A program made the position numbers and the translations under genes. This document shows positions 49,679-61,100 of a stretch of DNA of 64,000 bases, one piece after another. Below the pieces are notes generated by a model. The model saw only the letters and a program-made list of their open reading frames with translations, did no database searches and was not told the DNA's origin. Origin of the DNA: an uncultured Rhodospirillales bacterium (GTDB lineage Bacteria > Pseudomonadota > Alphaproteobacteria > Rhodospirillales > JABHCV01). The DNA lies in assembly GCA_938092065.1 (NCBI GenBank), contig CALKND010000003.1, positions 1-64,000 on the forward strand. The letters run 5' to 3'. Position 1 is the stretch's first letter, and each line of letters starts with the position of its first letter.

Positions 49679-52054
49679 TTAGCCGTTTACAAAGTTCAGG
49701 TTTGGTTGATCATTGTGTTGACTGCCGGTTGCTGGCAGCCTACAGGTAATTGTTGTGCCTTTGCCTTGCGGGGATTTAATTTGAACGTTCCCTCCGTGCA
49801 ACTCAACAAAACGCTTTACTAGTGTCAACTCTAGGCCAGCACCCATCGGCATATGATCGGGTTTCAGATCCGCACCCTCAGAAGTGTGGTTTAATTCTGA
49901 GAGAACATCTGGTTGATCCGTCTTCAAAACACCACTAGTCAAACCGTTGATCATGAAGCTGATAGTACTATCATATTTATCTCCATCGCGGCGTGTTTCC
50001 AATCGCACTGTGCCCTGGACAGGTGATAAATTGACGGCGTTTGATAACAAATAAAATAGCACTTGCTTAAGACGTTTTTCGTCTGCGACTATCCAGCCAA
50101 TATCCGGTGGGCAGTCAAAATCTATTTCGAGGGCTTTACGCCGGGCTCGCTCTTTAATTAAGTTTAAAACAGAGGCCAGCATAGCGTGGATGTCAATAGT
50201 ATCCAGTTCGAGTGTCATCATACCAGCTTCAATACTCGCCATATCAAGAATATTATTTATGACGCTGGCTAATCCTTCGGAGCTATCAAGAATGCCCTGG
50301 CAGTATTCCTTTTGTCGATTATTAAGTTTACCAAAATATTCTTGGGCGAGAATTTCTGCAAACCCTTTTAGTGAAGTAAGTGGGGTTCGAACTTCGTAGG
50401 AAACATTAGCAATAAACTCAGATTTTAGGCGATTAGCTTGGCTCATGGCATCAGCCCGTTGGCGCAAGGCATTTTCAACACGAGCACTATCTGACACATC
50501 CAGATAGTTAAGCAAAACTGCTCCATCGGGAAGTGGTGCCGATGAATAATCCAATACCACACCATCAATCAACTTGATTCGCCCGCTAGTTGTCTGACGG
50601 CTAAAGAATTGGTTCATTGTATTTTTTACATATGAGATCCAGTCGTCGTTAGTCCATGTTTCAATTCCAGCTATTTTCAGCCTAGTCTGATTGATAACAT
50701 CACTTAGATGCGGTGTGCCGATAAGCTCTGATAGAGGAAGGCCCCATAACTGAGAAAAGGCTGGGTTTGATAATTTCAATTTACCATCACTCCCAAACAC
50801 TGCGATACCTTCATGCAAATTATCCAAGGTTTCGCGTTGAACCGCATTTAGAGTTTTTAAGGAACGCTCTAGATTTAGGCGCTCGCTAACGTCGTCGAAA
50901 GAAAATATGAGACCGCCTGCCGAATATGGGCCAACGATTTTTCGAAGGGTTCTGCCGTCGGGCAGGTGAAGTAGGCTTTCACGGGGTCCGCTAAGATTGC
51001 TGAAAAAGCTTTTTTGTTCTTCCTTAAATATGCGAAAGTTGGCAACTTCGGGCAGTTGTCTTGTATCACGTAAGCGGTCAAGAATTCCACTTAAAGAAGG
51101 CGCATTAGCCAACCACTGAGAGTCAAACTGCCAAAGAGATGCGTAGGCGCCATTGCAAAATATTAAGCGCCTATCCGAGCCAAAAATGGCAATAGCTGTA
51201 CTCAAATTTTCGAGAACTTCATCACGAGCTAGATTGATACTCATTTTAGATTTCAAAATAGCTGGAATTTTGCTGTTTATAATTTGTTTCTGAGCAAAGC
51301 CAATCGTTCCACTCCAACCATAGGCTGGAACCTCGCTGACATTAAATGGAATGCTATCAATATATATTAAGTCTGAGATAGTATCATTACCTGAGCGTGC
51401 TGTTTCTGCGATCTTTTTACTAGTTTGGCTGGCTCTAATAAGCCCTTCGGCAGTGTTGGAGAAAACAACAGTCAGTGCGCTATCCCTAATCCACACCGGT
51501 AGAGGCAGGGCATCAAGAAGTTGACGGAAGTGATCTTGGGCTGCCACATCCTCAGAAGGACGAGGAGAATAATGTATACTTGGCTCATTGGTAACATCGC
51601 GCATCCACATAAGGTCATTAAGAAGACTTCCATCTAGTTTGGTTGTCCTCATTCCAGTTGCCTGAATGGTGCGCTTGCCTATATTTAAAAGTAGATTAAA
51701 TGACATGCCCATGCTGTGCAGTTGCTGAGTAGCGTTGGTAAGGGCACGTGCTTCACAGTAAGAAAATTTTTCAAGCACGTTGTTAAAGCTGGCTTCAGTT
51801 CCAGCATCTAGCCTTAGAAGAACAGCCAGCCTACGCGAGCACTTTTCATTGGCGTTTTGATGATCCCACAAAAATAGTCCGTCCGGGCTGGAGGCTAGGA
51901 TCTCACGATTTTGTTCGGCTTCTGCCACAAGGCGTCTATTATAGATTTCAAGTTTGATTAGGCGCTTGCCTAGCCACAACAGAAGAGGCACAGCAACAAG
52001 AATGATGCCAAGCAGGAATACTAAAAATAGTTTGTCGTTCAAAAAATTAAACAC
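49679..52054 (-). CDS. divL: DivL-like PAS-domain histidine-kinase homolog with Tyr in place of the phospho-acceptor His
   Basis: N-terminal TM, PAS repeats, HisKA-like SEFIANVSYEVRTPLTSLKGFAEIL (TAC Tyr at 50396-50398), HATPase-like C-terminus. Confidence 0.8.
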   Translation of the reverse strand: MFNFLNDKLFLVFLLGIILVAVPLLLWLGKRLIKLEIYNRRLVAEAEQNREILASSPDGLFLWDHQNANEKCSRRLAVLLRLDAGTEASFNNVLEKFSYCEARALTNATQQLHSMGMSFNLLLNIGKRTIQATGMRTTKLDGSLLNDLMWMRDVTNEPSIHYSPRPSEDVAAQDHFRQLLDALPLPVWIRDSALTVVFSNTAEGLIRASQTSKKIAETARSGNDTISDLIYIDSIPFNVSEVPAYGWSGTIGFAQKQIINSKIPAILKSKMSINLARDEVLENLSTAIAIFGSDRRLIFCNGAYASLWQFDSQWLANAPSLSGILDRLRDTRQLPEVANFRIFKEEQKSFFSNLSGPRESLLHLPDGRTLRKIVGPYSAGGLIFSFDDVSERLNLERSLKTLNAVQRETLDNLHEGIAVFGSDGKLKLSNPAFSQLWGLPLSELIGTPHLSDVINQTRLKIAGIETWTNDDWISYVKNTMNQFFSRQTTSGRIKLIDGVVLDYSSAPLPDGAVLLNYLDVSDSARVENALRQRADAMSQANRLKSEFIANVSYEVRTPLTSLKGFAEILAQEYFGKLNNRQKEYCQGILDSSEGLASVINNILDMASIEAGMMTLELDTIDIHAMLASVLNLIKERARRKALEIDFDCPPDIGWIVADEKRLKQVLFYLLSNAVNLSPVQGTVRLETRRDGDKYDSTISFMINGLTSGVLKTDQPDVLSELNHTSEGADLKPDHMPMGAGLELTLVKRFVELHGGNVQIKSPQGKGTTITCRLPATGSQHNDQPNLNFVNG

Positions 52055-52090
52055 AATTTCAATTTTAATGGGTGTAACTCAATAAGAAAA

Positions 52091-52117
52091 GGGCGCTCCT
52101 AATTTAAAGGAACGCCC
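52091..52117 (-). terminator. Rho-independent terminator of ahcY
   Basis: On the - strand GGGCGTTCCTTTAAATTAGGAGCGCCC followed by TTTTCTTATT. Confidence 0.8.
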
Positions 52118-52145
52118 ATCTTAAGTTATTGTTTTGTCTATAATT

Positions 52146-53441
52146 TTAGTAGCGATACGCGTCTGGTTTAAAAGGGCCTTTCTTGGAAAGGTTCAGATAT
52201 TTGGCCTGATCGTCAGTCAGTGTCGTCATTTTAACGCCAAGTTTTTCAAGATGCAGCGAGGCGACTTTCTCGTCCAGATGCTTTGGTAACACATATACAT
52301 CGTTGTTGTAGTTGTCACAATTTTCCCAAAGCTCAATTTGGGCGAGCACTTGGTTTGCAAATGAAGCACTCATGACGAAGCTTGGATGGCCAGTGGCACA
52401 ACCTAAATTCACGAGGCGACCCTCTGCGAGCAGGATAATCCTTTTACCGTCAGGAAACTCAATTTCGTCAACCTGAGGCTTAACGTTATGCCATTTCATG
52501 TTACGTAACGCAGCAACCTGAATCTCTGAATCAAAATGGCCGATGTTGCAGACAATAGCTCGGTCCTTCATTTCACGCATGTGATCGAGAGTGATGACAT
52601 CCTTATTACCAGTGCATGTAACAAAGATATCGCCTTGAGCTGCTGCATCTTCCATTGTGGTAACTTCATAACCTTCCATTGAAGCCTGCAAGGCACAGAT
52701 TGGGTCAATTTCAGTGACCAGAACACGGGCACCTTGATTGCGAAGAGAGGCAGCAGAACCTTTGCCTACATCGCCGTAGCCGCCAATGACAGCTATCTTA
52801 CCAGCAAGCATAACGTCGGTGGCCCGCTTGATGCCATCGGGTAGACTTTCGCGACAGCCATAGAGATTATCAAATTTAGACTTGGTGACGGAATCGTTGA
52901 CGTTTATGGCAGGCACTTTGAGGGACCCTGCCTTAACCATTTCATAAAGGCGATGAACGCCGGTGGTGGTTTCTTCAGATAGGCCTCTTACGTCACTTAG
53001 TAGGTCTGGATAGTCTTCGTGCATCATCAATGTTAAATCGCCACCATCATCAAGTATCATATTTGGACGCCAGCCGTTAGGACCCTCAATAGTTTGTACG
53101 ATGCACCACAGGAACTCCTCTTCTGTTTCACCCTTCCAGGCGAAAGTTGGAATTTCAGCCTCAGCCATTGCGGCAGCTGCTTGATCCTGTGTTGAAAAAA
53201 TATTACATGAACTCCAGCGTAGCTCAGCCCCAAGCTCCACCAAAGTTTCCATGAGAACGGCAGTCTGGATGGTCATGTGGAGACAACCCGCGATGCGAGC
53301 TCCTGCAAGAGGATGCTTGCCCTTGAATTCTTCACGCAGGGCCATCAGACCCGGCATTTCTGTTTCGGCGATGGCTACTTCTTTACGGCCCCAACTGGCT
53401 AATGACATGTCCGCGACTTTATAATCGGCGAAATCGCTCAT
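52146..53441 (-). CDS. ahcY: Adenosylhomocysteinase
   Basis: [67 protein letters not shown]-terminal KPDAYRY. Confidence 0.98.
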   Translation of the reverse strand: MSDFADYKVADMSLASWGRKEVAIAETEMPGLMALREEFKGKHPLAGARIAGCLHMTIQTAVLMETLVELGAELRWSSCNIFSTQDQAAAAMAEAEIPTFAWKGETEEEFLWCIVQTIEGPNGWRPNMILDDGGDLTLMMHEDYPDLLSDVRGLSEETTTGVHRLYEMVKAGSLKVPAINVNDSVTKSKFDNLYGCRESLPDGIKRATDVMLAGKIAVIGGYGDVGKGSAASLRNQGARVLVTEIDPICALQASMEGYEVTTMEDAAAQGDIFVTCTGNKDVITLDHMREMKDRAIVCNIGHFDSEIQVAALRNMKWHNVKPQVDEIEFPDGKRIILLAEGRLVNLGCATGHPSFVMSASFANQVLAQIELWENCDNYNNDVYVLPKHLDEKVASLHLEKLGVKMTTLTDDQAKYLNLSKKGPFKPDAYRY

Positions 53442-53993
53442 ATGAACGCTCTCCTGATGGTTGAAAATGTTGTTAAGACGGCGGGTTTAACAGGGAAACT
53501 GAGGCTTCGCAAGTGCCATTTATTTTGCACACCAAACTTATGGTAGGACGCAAAGTATCTTGGAGAAGACAAAGTTACTTAAGTTAAGCCATAGCGTTAA
53601 AGTCTATCAGTAGAATAGTAATCTGAATGCTATTGACTTGATCCATGATTGTCCGGACGAGGACTTTATAAGGTGATTTTTTTAAGGGGATCATGTGCAG
53701 CTGAATGCACACTGCTAAATATGACTATGTGAGAAACTTTTAGCATCTACAGGTAGGTATCAGAAGTTACGCTTTTTAGGAAGCCGTGCCTGCTTGGGGT
53801 CTTGTCTTTGGAACAAAATTAATTGATTTTTTAATTGGTACTAGTACAAGCCCGCTTATATCAACTTATGCTATTTGGTCGCGTTATTTGCAGATATTTT
53901 ATGTTAAAATAGATTAATCACATTAATTTTAGCTTTGCGCATATCGTAGATAGCAACAAAAAACTACTTTTTTTTGACCTCATTCTAAATACC

Positions 53994-54290
53994 TTATTCT
54001 TCTTCAAACTTATTGGCGATAAGTTCCAAAAGTGCTTCAAGCGCAGCACGAGCGTCCTTGCCAGAGCAACATATTATAATTTCACTACCCGTGCAGGCAG
54101 CTAACATCATTAATCCCATGATTGAATTTCCAGAAACAGTCTGCTCATTACGAGTGACGGTAATATCAGCTTCGAAGGTCCCTGCAATTTTGACAAATTT
54201 AGCAGCAGCTCGTGCATGTAGCCCACGTTGGTTCAAAATACCCGCAATGCAGGTAAATTGACCATTTTTGTTCGTAATTACAGGTGCCAA
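53994..54290 (-). CDS. ptsH: HPr-family phosphocarrier protein
   Basis: NQRGLHARAAAKFVKIAG (His site), SGNSIMGLMMLAACTGSEI (Ser46 region). Confidence 0.93.
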   Translation of the reverse strand: MAPVITNKNGQFTCIAGILNQRGLHARAAAKFVKIAGTFEADITVTRNEQTVSGNSIMGLMMLAACTGSEIIICCSGKDARAALEALLELIANKFEEE

Positions 54291-54298
54291 ACTTACCC

Positions 54299-54694
54299 CT
54301 AAGATAATAATTGTGAGGCTATATTGATGTACTTGCGGCCAGCTTCTTGGGCACTTATGACGGTATCTGCCAAGGAGCTTGACTTTCTTACCGTAGCCAG
54401 CTTGATTAGCATGGGCAAGTTGATACCGGCAATTACTTCTATATTTGTACTGTCGATAACAGAAATAGCAAGATTGGACGGTGTACCGCCGAACATATCT
54501 GTCAGTAAAATAACCCCCTTGCCCTGATCTACTTGAGTTATTTTTTGAAGAATTTCCTTTCTGCGTTGATCTACATCGTCGTCGGGACCAAAACAGACCG
54601 TTGCAACATGTTCCTGATTACCTACAACATGTTGCAGCGCACTGACAAATTCCTCAGCAAGATTACCATGTGTGACTAATACCATGCCGATCAT
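54299..54694 (-). CDS. PTS system mannose-type EIIA domain protein
   Basis: MIGMVLVTHGNLAEEFVSALQHVVG, VILLTDMFGGTPSNLAIS. Confidence 0.93.
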   Translation of the reverse strand: MIGMVLVTHGNLAEEFVSALQHVVGNQEHVATVCFGPDDDVDQRRKEILQKITQVDQGKGVILLTDMFGGTPSNLAISVIDSTNIEVIAGINLPMLIKLATVRKSSSLADTVISAQEAGRKYINIASQLLS

Positions 54695-54739
54695 ATTATA
54701 ATGATATTCCTTTATCAGCCATGATGTGACAAGTGGACT

Positions 54740-55445
54740 CTTTAATTTTAAGGCCTAGGTCTTAACGTCAGCTTTGTGGGCAACAAAGACAAATTGAGTT
54801 TTTCCGCTCATACAAATGAGCGTATTGTTTTAATAACTTCTTACGTGAGTTGCCTAGCTCATTAATAAATGACTTAGTTAGCTTGTTAAACTATCAAGGA
54901 AACTTCGGGCCTTTGCTTAAAGTGTTGTATTTTGCCAATAATTAATTATTTGCTCATTATTATTTTTAAGGTTGAAATTATAATGGGGATTGACAAGAAA
55001 ACGCACGTCAAAAATAAGTTTCACTAGCCTAGCCAAAACTGGAAGCGTCGACAACTCCACCTTCTTAGCTCCTGTACTATTGTAATGGTTTGTCTCCATG
55101 CATAATACTGTAATTGTCCAGTTTGCCTTGTAGGAGCGAATATCAGCTCTTCTCTTTATGTACGGCGGAGTTTTAAATAGTTTTTGCGATCGCGAAACTT
55201 GACTTTTGCGGCAAACTTGAACTTGCTAAATAAAGGACTAGCTCCTTGTATAAGGGGCAGATAACAAAATTACTTATGCTGATAAATGTTTACAGGACGA
55301 TAGCTTTGATTGCTGAGCATAATATGTGTTCTGCTGTGGATTTTCTATAGTGCTATAAAAAGGTTAGTTGTAGATGGCTTTATAACCAATTTTTTTAAAG
55401 TCTTTAAGGGCACAAGTCTTGTAGGGTTTGGGCACACCATATTTT
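54740..55445 (-). pseudogene. rapZ: Degraded rapZ (yvcJ; RNase adapter / P-loop nucleotide-binding protein)
   Basis: - strand 55438-55352 reads GVPKPYKTCALKDFKKIGYKAIYN*PFYS, co-linear with the RapZ N-terminus G[VL][27 protein letters not shown]; 55018-54980 reads LIFDVRFLVNPHY, matching the C-terminal VFDVRFLPNPHY/W signature. Stops and frameshifts lie between. Position between hprK and EIIA is the usual rapZ locus. Outer limits approximate. Confidence 0.85.
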
Positions 55446-55498
55446 TGACAAAATGAAAAAGTATACAGATTGAAAATCAATATCTTATTTGTCTAAAT

Positions 55499-55948
55499 TT
55501 AGTAAACATTAGTAATTTCCCCTTTGATTTGGCGCACAACAAGGCGCACTTTTGCGGGGCCTGAGGCTTCAAGAGGGAAGAGACGAAAGAGTGGAACGTG
55601 AATTCCGAGGAGTTCTTCGCTTTGGTCTTCAGGACGGCGGTCGACTTGTTCAGGTGAAACCAGATCAATGATGACGCCGAGGTTTGTTTGCAATTCTCCA
55701 TCAACTTTTAAGATGCCAATGCCGCGAACTTCCAGTAAACCCCCTATAGTTTTAGGTGCTCGTGCTATGAGGGCAGCATTTTTTATTAACAATTCAGTGT
55801 AGTCATCAGCTATTAGGCGTGAGCCACTATCAATCATACGCAAGGCGAGATCTGATTTCCCACTTCCTGTGGGGCCGCGAAATAGAACGCCGAGCCCTTC
55901 GACTTCGACACAGGTTCCGGGCACTTTTTTACTTGGAGCTTTTCCCAT
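55499..55948 (-). CDS. hprK: HPr kinase/phosphorylase, short alphaproteobacterial type
   Basis: GVLFRGPTGSGKSDLALRMIDSGSRLIADDYTELL, LLEVRGIGIL. Confidence 0.93.
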   Translation of the reverse strand: MGKAPSKKVPGTCVEVEGLGVLFRGPTGSGKSDLALRMIDSGSRLIADDYTELLIKNAALIARAPKTIGGLLEVRGIGILKVDGELQTNLGVIIDLVSPEQVDRRPEDQSEELLGIHVPLFRLFPLEASGPAKVRLVVRQIKGEITNVY

Positions 55949-56099
55949 GGTTTCAGAGGGTGTGGTGGAAGAGTGTATAAGTCAATCCCTTGGTGTGTTT
56001 GTGATGAAATAGGTACTAATTATAATTCGACTATTATTTTTATTGAGCCCGTGTTTTGCCATGTTTCATGTGGGTGGTGAAGTGCTCTTTATAGTCTTT

Positions 56100-56573
56100 C
56101 TAATTATTGGTGCTTTTTTTATGGGTTTTATTGGACCCAACCCCAGCAACATGAACCATGACTATTCTTTTTCCTGCTTTCCCGAATGTAAGGCTCACGG
56201 GGAACACATCGCCTGCCCTTAACAAAGATTTCAAATTAAATAGCATGATATGAAAACCGCTTGGCCTTAGCATAGTTGTGCTAGAGGGGGGTATCTCCAC
56301 AGTATCAACCTGGCGCATTCTCATAACGCCATTATCCATGGAATGACGATGTAGTTCTGCCCTTTTAGCTGTATGTGTATGGGCGGCAGTTAGCCGTTCG
56401 TACGATGAGCTATTGTTAGTGATGCTCAGATAAATTGCGCTGGGGCGTTCTATGCCAGTTGAGGCGCGGCTCCAAGCATTTGAAATAGCTAGGTCATCAA
56501 CTTTGATAACATTAGCAGCGTTAGTGGAGCTTTGTAAAAAAGTAAGGACTAAAAAAATAATAATTTTTTTCAT
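56100..56573 (-). CDS. Copper chaperone PCu(A)C family protein
   Basis: Signal peptide, AIYLSITNNSSSYERLTAAHTHTAKRAELHRHSMDNGVMRMRQV..LRPSGFHIMLFNL. Confidence 0.9.
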   Translation of the reverse strand: MKKIIIFLVLTFLQSSTNAANVIKVDDLAISNAWSRASTGIERPSAIYLSITNNSSSYERLTAAHTHTAKRAELHRHSMDNGVMRMRQVDTVEIPPSSTTMLRPSGFHIMLFNLKSLLRAGDVFPVSLTFGKAGKRIVMVHVAGVGSNKTHKKSTNN

Positions 56574-56698
56574 TATTTGGTTTCCTTTAACAGGTATAGC
56601 CCTGCTTACTTTATGCGACTAAAGGTCTAGTGGAGTAGCTACTGAAGAGTGTTTAACGTCTTTTTTTCAGACCTTTTATTTATTCTTAGAACAAATAC

Positions 56699-58138
56699 TC
56701 AATGTAGCGGTAGCGTTGACAAACCCATGAGATGCTCATCAACTGCTCGGGCGCATTGGCGGCCTTCTCGAATGGCCCAGACAACAAGTGATTGGCCGCG
56801 ACGCATGTCTCCTGCTGCAAATACCTTGTTAACTGATGTCTTGTAGCTATTCTTACCTTCGGTTGTTGCCATGACATTGCCACGTTCGTCATATTCCACG
56901 CCAAAGTCGTTCAACATACTCTCGTGAATAGGGTTCAGAAAGCCCATAGCTAGTAAAACAAGATCGGCTTTTATTTCATAATTGCTGCCTTCGATCGGTT
57001 CGGGTCTGCCATTTGACCAGTCCATTTGGGCAGCATTAAGGGTAGTTATCTTGCCATCTTTGCCTTCAAAAGAAGTTGTGCCAACAGACCATTCGCGCTT
57101 GCAGCCTTCTTCGTGTGAAGTGGAAGACCGTAATTTTACTGGCCAGTTTGGCCATGTTACGTCTTTGTCTTCTTTTTCGGGTGGTTTTGGCATGATTTCC
57201 ATTTGGGTGATTGATGCCGCACCTTGACGTGCTGAGGTGCCAACACAATCAGCTCCAGTATCACCGCCACCCAGGACAACAACATGTTTGCCTGTGGCTA
57301 GGATTTCTTTAGCGTTACCTATGGATTCTCCAGAATTACGACGATTTTGCTGGGGTAGAAAGTCCATTGCAAAGTGGACCCCACCTAGATCGCGTCCGGG
57401 TACAGGAAGGTCACGTGGTTTTTCAGAACCGCCAGTCAGTACAATGGCATCAAATTTATCCATCAGGCGTTCTGGGAGAACATTATGGCCGACGTGGGAA
57501 TTCGGCCGAAATTCAACCCCTTCCGCTTGCATTTGTGCCATCCGTCGGTTGATAAGGTCCTTGTTTAGTTTAAAATCTGGAATGCCGTAGCGCATTAGGC
57601 CACCCATTTTGGAATTCTTTTCAAATACAACAACGGAATGTCCTGCTCGTGCCAATTGTTGAGCGCAGGCAAGTCCAGAGGGGCCCGCACCTACGATGGC
57701 AACACGCTTGCCAGTGAGACGTTCAGGTGCTTGTGGCTCCAGCCAACCTTCGGCCCAAGCACGATCAACAATGGCACATTCGATGGACTTTATGGTAACT
57801 GGTTCATCTGTCAAATTTAGTGTGCACGCAGACTCACAGGGAGCGGGGCATATGCGACCGGTAAATTCTGGGAAGTTGTTCGTTGAGTGAAGAACTCTTG
57901 AGGCTTCACGCCAATCTCCAGTGTAAACTAAGTCATTCCATTCTGGGATAATATTGTTAACAGGGCAACCGTTGTGACAAAAGGGAATGCCGCAGTCCAT
58001 ACAACGTGCCCCCTGGTTGCGAATTTCTTCCTCCCCAAGAGGCACCATCATTTCTTCATGACTCTTCAGACGCTGAATTACTGAAGTATAGGTACGGTCC
58101 TGACGTTCAAACTCCTTAAAGCCGGTTGGCTTTCCCAT
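56699..58138 (-). CDS. gltD: Glutamate synthase small subunit
   Basis: [66 protein letters not shown]. Confidence 0.97.
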   Translation of the reverse strand: MGKPTGFKEFERQDRTYTSVIQRLKSHEEMMVPLGEEEIRNQGARCMDCGIPFCHNGCPVNNIIPEWNDLVYTGDWREASRVLHSTNNFPEFTGRICPAPCESACTLNLTDEPVTIKSIECAIVDRAWAEGWLEPQAPERLTGKRVAIVGAGPSGLACAQQLARAGHSVVVFEKNSKMGGLMRYGIPDFKLNKDLINRRMAQMQAEGVEFRPNSHVGHNVLPERLMDKFDAIVLTGGSEKPRDLPVPGRDLGGVHFAMDFLPQQNRRNSGESIGNAKEILATGKHVVVLGGGDTGADCVGTSARQGAASITQMEIMPKPPEKEDKDVTWPNWPVKLRSSTSHEEGCKREWSVGTTSFEGKDGKITTLNAAQMDWSNGRPEPIEGSNYEIKADLVLLAMGFLNPIHESMLNDFGVEYDERGNVMATTEGKNSYKTSVNKVFAAGDMRRGQSLVVWAIREGRQCARAVDEHLMGLSTLPLH

Positions 58139-61100
58139 TATTCAGCTCCTACTGCTATTTTATTGTCGTCTTGCATGGTGGCTTTGGCCTGTATATCAAG
58201 CAGGGCACGGCGATAGTCGGTTGGCATGATCTTAATGAATTTGGGCAGCATATTGTCCCAGTTATCAACAATTTCCTTCGCCCTAGAAGAACCAGTATAA
58301 CTAAGGTGCTTTTCGACTAGACCACGCAGTCTTTGAGCATCGTGATTATTCATATCAGCCATTTGTTGATCTGATACAGAAATGCCATCATCGCTGATAC
58401 GTTCAAGCTCTACTTGTGCCTTGTTACATCGCTTTTCAAAGTTGCCGTCTTCATCCAAAATATAGGCAATACCTCCAGACATTCCAGCTGCAAAGTTACG
58501 CCCAGTTGATCCCAAAACAACAATGCAACCGCCAGTCATATACTCACATCCATGGTCGCCAACCCCTTCGACAACAGCGATGGCACCTGAATTTCTGACA
58601 GCAAATCGTTCTCCAGCAATACCGCAAAAATAACATTCCCCGGCTATTGCTCCGTAAAGCACGGTGTTGCCAACAATAATGTTATCTTCCGGTCTTAGGG
58701 GGCTTTTTGGGCTTGGATAAATGATGATCTTGCCGCCGGATAGACCCTTACCGACATAATCGTTAGAATCTCCAGCGAGTTCCAAAGTAACACCGCGTGA
58801 CAACCAGGCACCGAGACTTTGTCCTGCAGTCCCTGTTAACTTCACGTGGATAGTATTTTCCTTCATGCCGGCGAAACCGTATCTTTCGGCAATACGGCCG
58901 GACAGCATAGCGCCGACCGATCGATTGGTGTTTTTAATCTTGCTTTCAATTTTAACTGGTTTGCCCATTTGGATAGCACTATTTGATTGTTCTATCAAAT
59001 AATTGTCTAGGGCTTTGTCCAACCCGTGGTCTTGTTTTTCACAATTAAAAATAGCAACATTTGGGCCGGGGTCAGGAGTTGCTAAGAGCTTTGAAAAATC
59101 TAATCCCTGGGATTTCCAATGCTTGATAGCATCAGTCATTTCAAGACGCTCGGATTGGCCAGTCATTTCTTGCATGGTCTTAAAGCCCAACTCGGCCATT
59201 AGTTCGCGCACTTCTTGGGCAATAAAGGTGAAAAAATTAACCACATGTTCGGGCTTTCCCTTGAAACGTTTACGTAGTTCTGGGTCCTGTGTTGCTACAC
59301 CTGTTGGGCAGGTATTTAGGTGGCACTTACGCATCATGATGCAACCCTCTGATACCAGTGCACCGGTGGCAAAGCCAAACTCATCAGCCCCCAAAAGTGC
59401 GCCTACGACAACATCGCGTCCAGTCCTTAATCCGCCATCTACCTGCACAGCTATTCGTCCACGGAGGTTATTCATAACCAATGTTTGTTGGGTTTCAGCT
59501 AAACCAATTTCCCACGGGCTTCCTGCATGCATAATTGAAGTTATTGGGCTGGCCCCCGTGCCGCCATCTGCACCTGAAATGGTAACGTGATCGGCGTGCG
59601 CCTTAGAAACACCTGCAGCAACAGTGCCGACGCCAACTTCTGAGACAAGCTTTACAGAAACACGTGCCTTGGGGTTGACATTTTTTAAGTCATGAATCAA
59701 CTGTGCAAGATCTTCAATAGAGTAGATGTCGTGGTGTGGTGGGGGTGAAATAAGTCCAACACCTGGGGTGGAGTGACGAACACGGCCAATCCACTCATCG
59801 ACTTTGTAACCAGGGAGTTGTCCGCCCTCCCCGGGCTTAGCCCCTTGAGCCATTTTTATTTGGAGATCATCTGCATTGACCAGATATTCACCGGTGACAC
59901 CAAAGCGACCGGAGGCGACCTGCTTGATTGCGGAGCGCATGCTGTCACCATTCTTCATGGTCTTGAATCGAACGGCTTCTTCCCCACCTTCACCTGTATT
60001 GGATTTGCCGCCCAAGCGATTCATGGCAATAGCGATATTGGTATGGGCCTCCCACGATATGGAACCAAAGGACATGGCACCACTAGCAAAACGTTTGACG
60101 ATTTCAGAAACTGGCTCGACTTCGTCAATGGAAATCGCTACGCCATTGGTGAAACGGAACAAACCTCGCAAGTTCTTAAGTTTTTGATCATTATCATTGA
60201 TCATTCTGGAGTATATTTTGAAACCCTCATAATCATCACTGCGAACTGAGTGTTGCAGCGCAGATATAGTTTCAGGTGTCCAGACGTGTTCTTCACCACG
60301 AGCACGGTACGAAAGTTCGCCGCCAACATCTAGAACTTTATTGTAAATAGAGGCATTACCATACGCATCATTATGGCGTGAAATAGTTTCTTCGGCGACC
60401 TCACTCAGCCCAACACCTTCAATTGTAGTTGATGTGCCAGTGAAATACTTGTCCACAAATGCACTGGAGAGGCCGACAGCATCAAAAACTTGAGCTCCAC
60501 AATATGACTGGTAGGTCGATATTCCCATCTTTGACATGACCTTTAAGATGCCTTTGTTGACGGCCTTGACGTAACGTTTATGGGCTTCAACTTCGCTTAT
60601 AACTTCAGCGAAGTTGTGGCGCATGTGAGATAATGATTCAAATACCAAGTAAGGATTTATAGCTTCTGCACCATAACCGGCTAGTAAGCAGAAGTCATGA
60701 ACTTGGCGAACTTCACCAGTTTCAATAACTAGCCCAACTTCAGTACGGAGACCCTCTCGGATTAAGTGGTGATGAACTGCTGCAGTTGCGAGCAGTGCTG
60801 GGATAGCTACTCTGTCTGCATTCACTCCACGATCAGACAGAATTAAGATATTATGATCTTCATTGACAACATTTCGAGCTTTTTGACATAATTTATCTAG
60901 GGCATTTTCCATGCCGGCAGCACCATCAGCGGCGGGATAGCAAATATCCAGAGTATAGGTGATGAAAGCTTTGTTTACATTGTTCTCTATTCGACGAATT
61001 TTTTCTAAATCAATGTTGGAAAGAATAGGTTGCTGAACCTCTAAGCGCATGTGGTTGCCACTAGTTTCCATGTCAAGAAGATTTGGTCTAGGGCCAATTA

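Noticed and set aside
54917-55099. 60-aa - strand ORF as a genuine small protein
   Set aside because: Its sequence (LIFDVRFLVNPHY) is a fragment of the degraded rapZ, so it is treated as part of the pseudogene
59003-59590. 195-aa + strand ORF opposite gltB
   Set aside because: Shadow ORF antisense to a well-supported gltB
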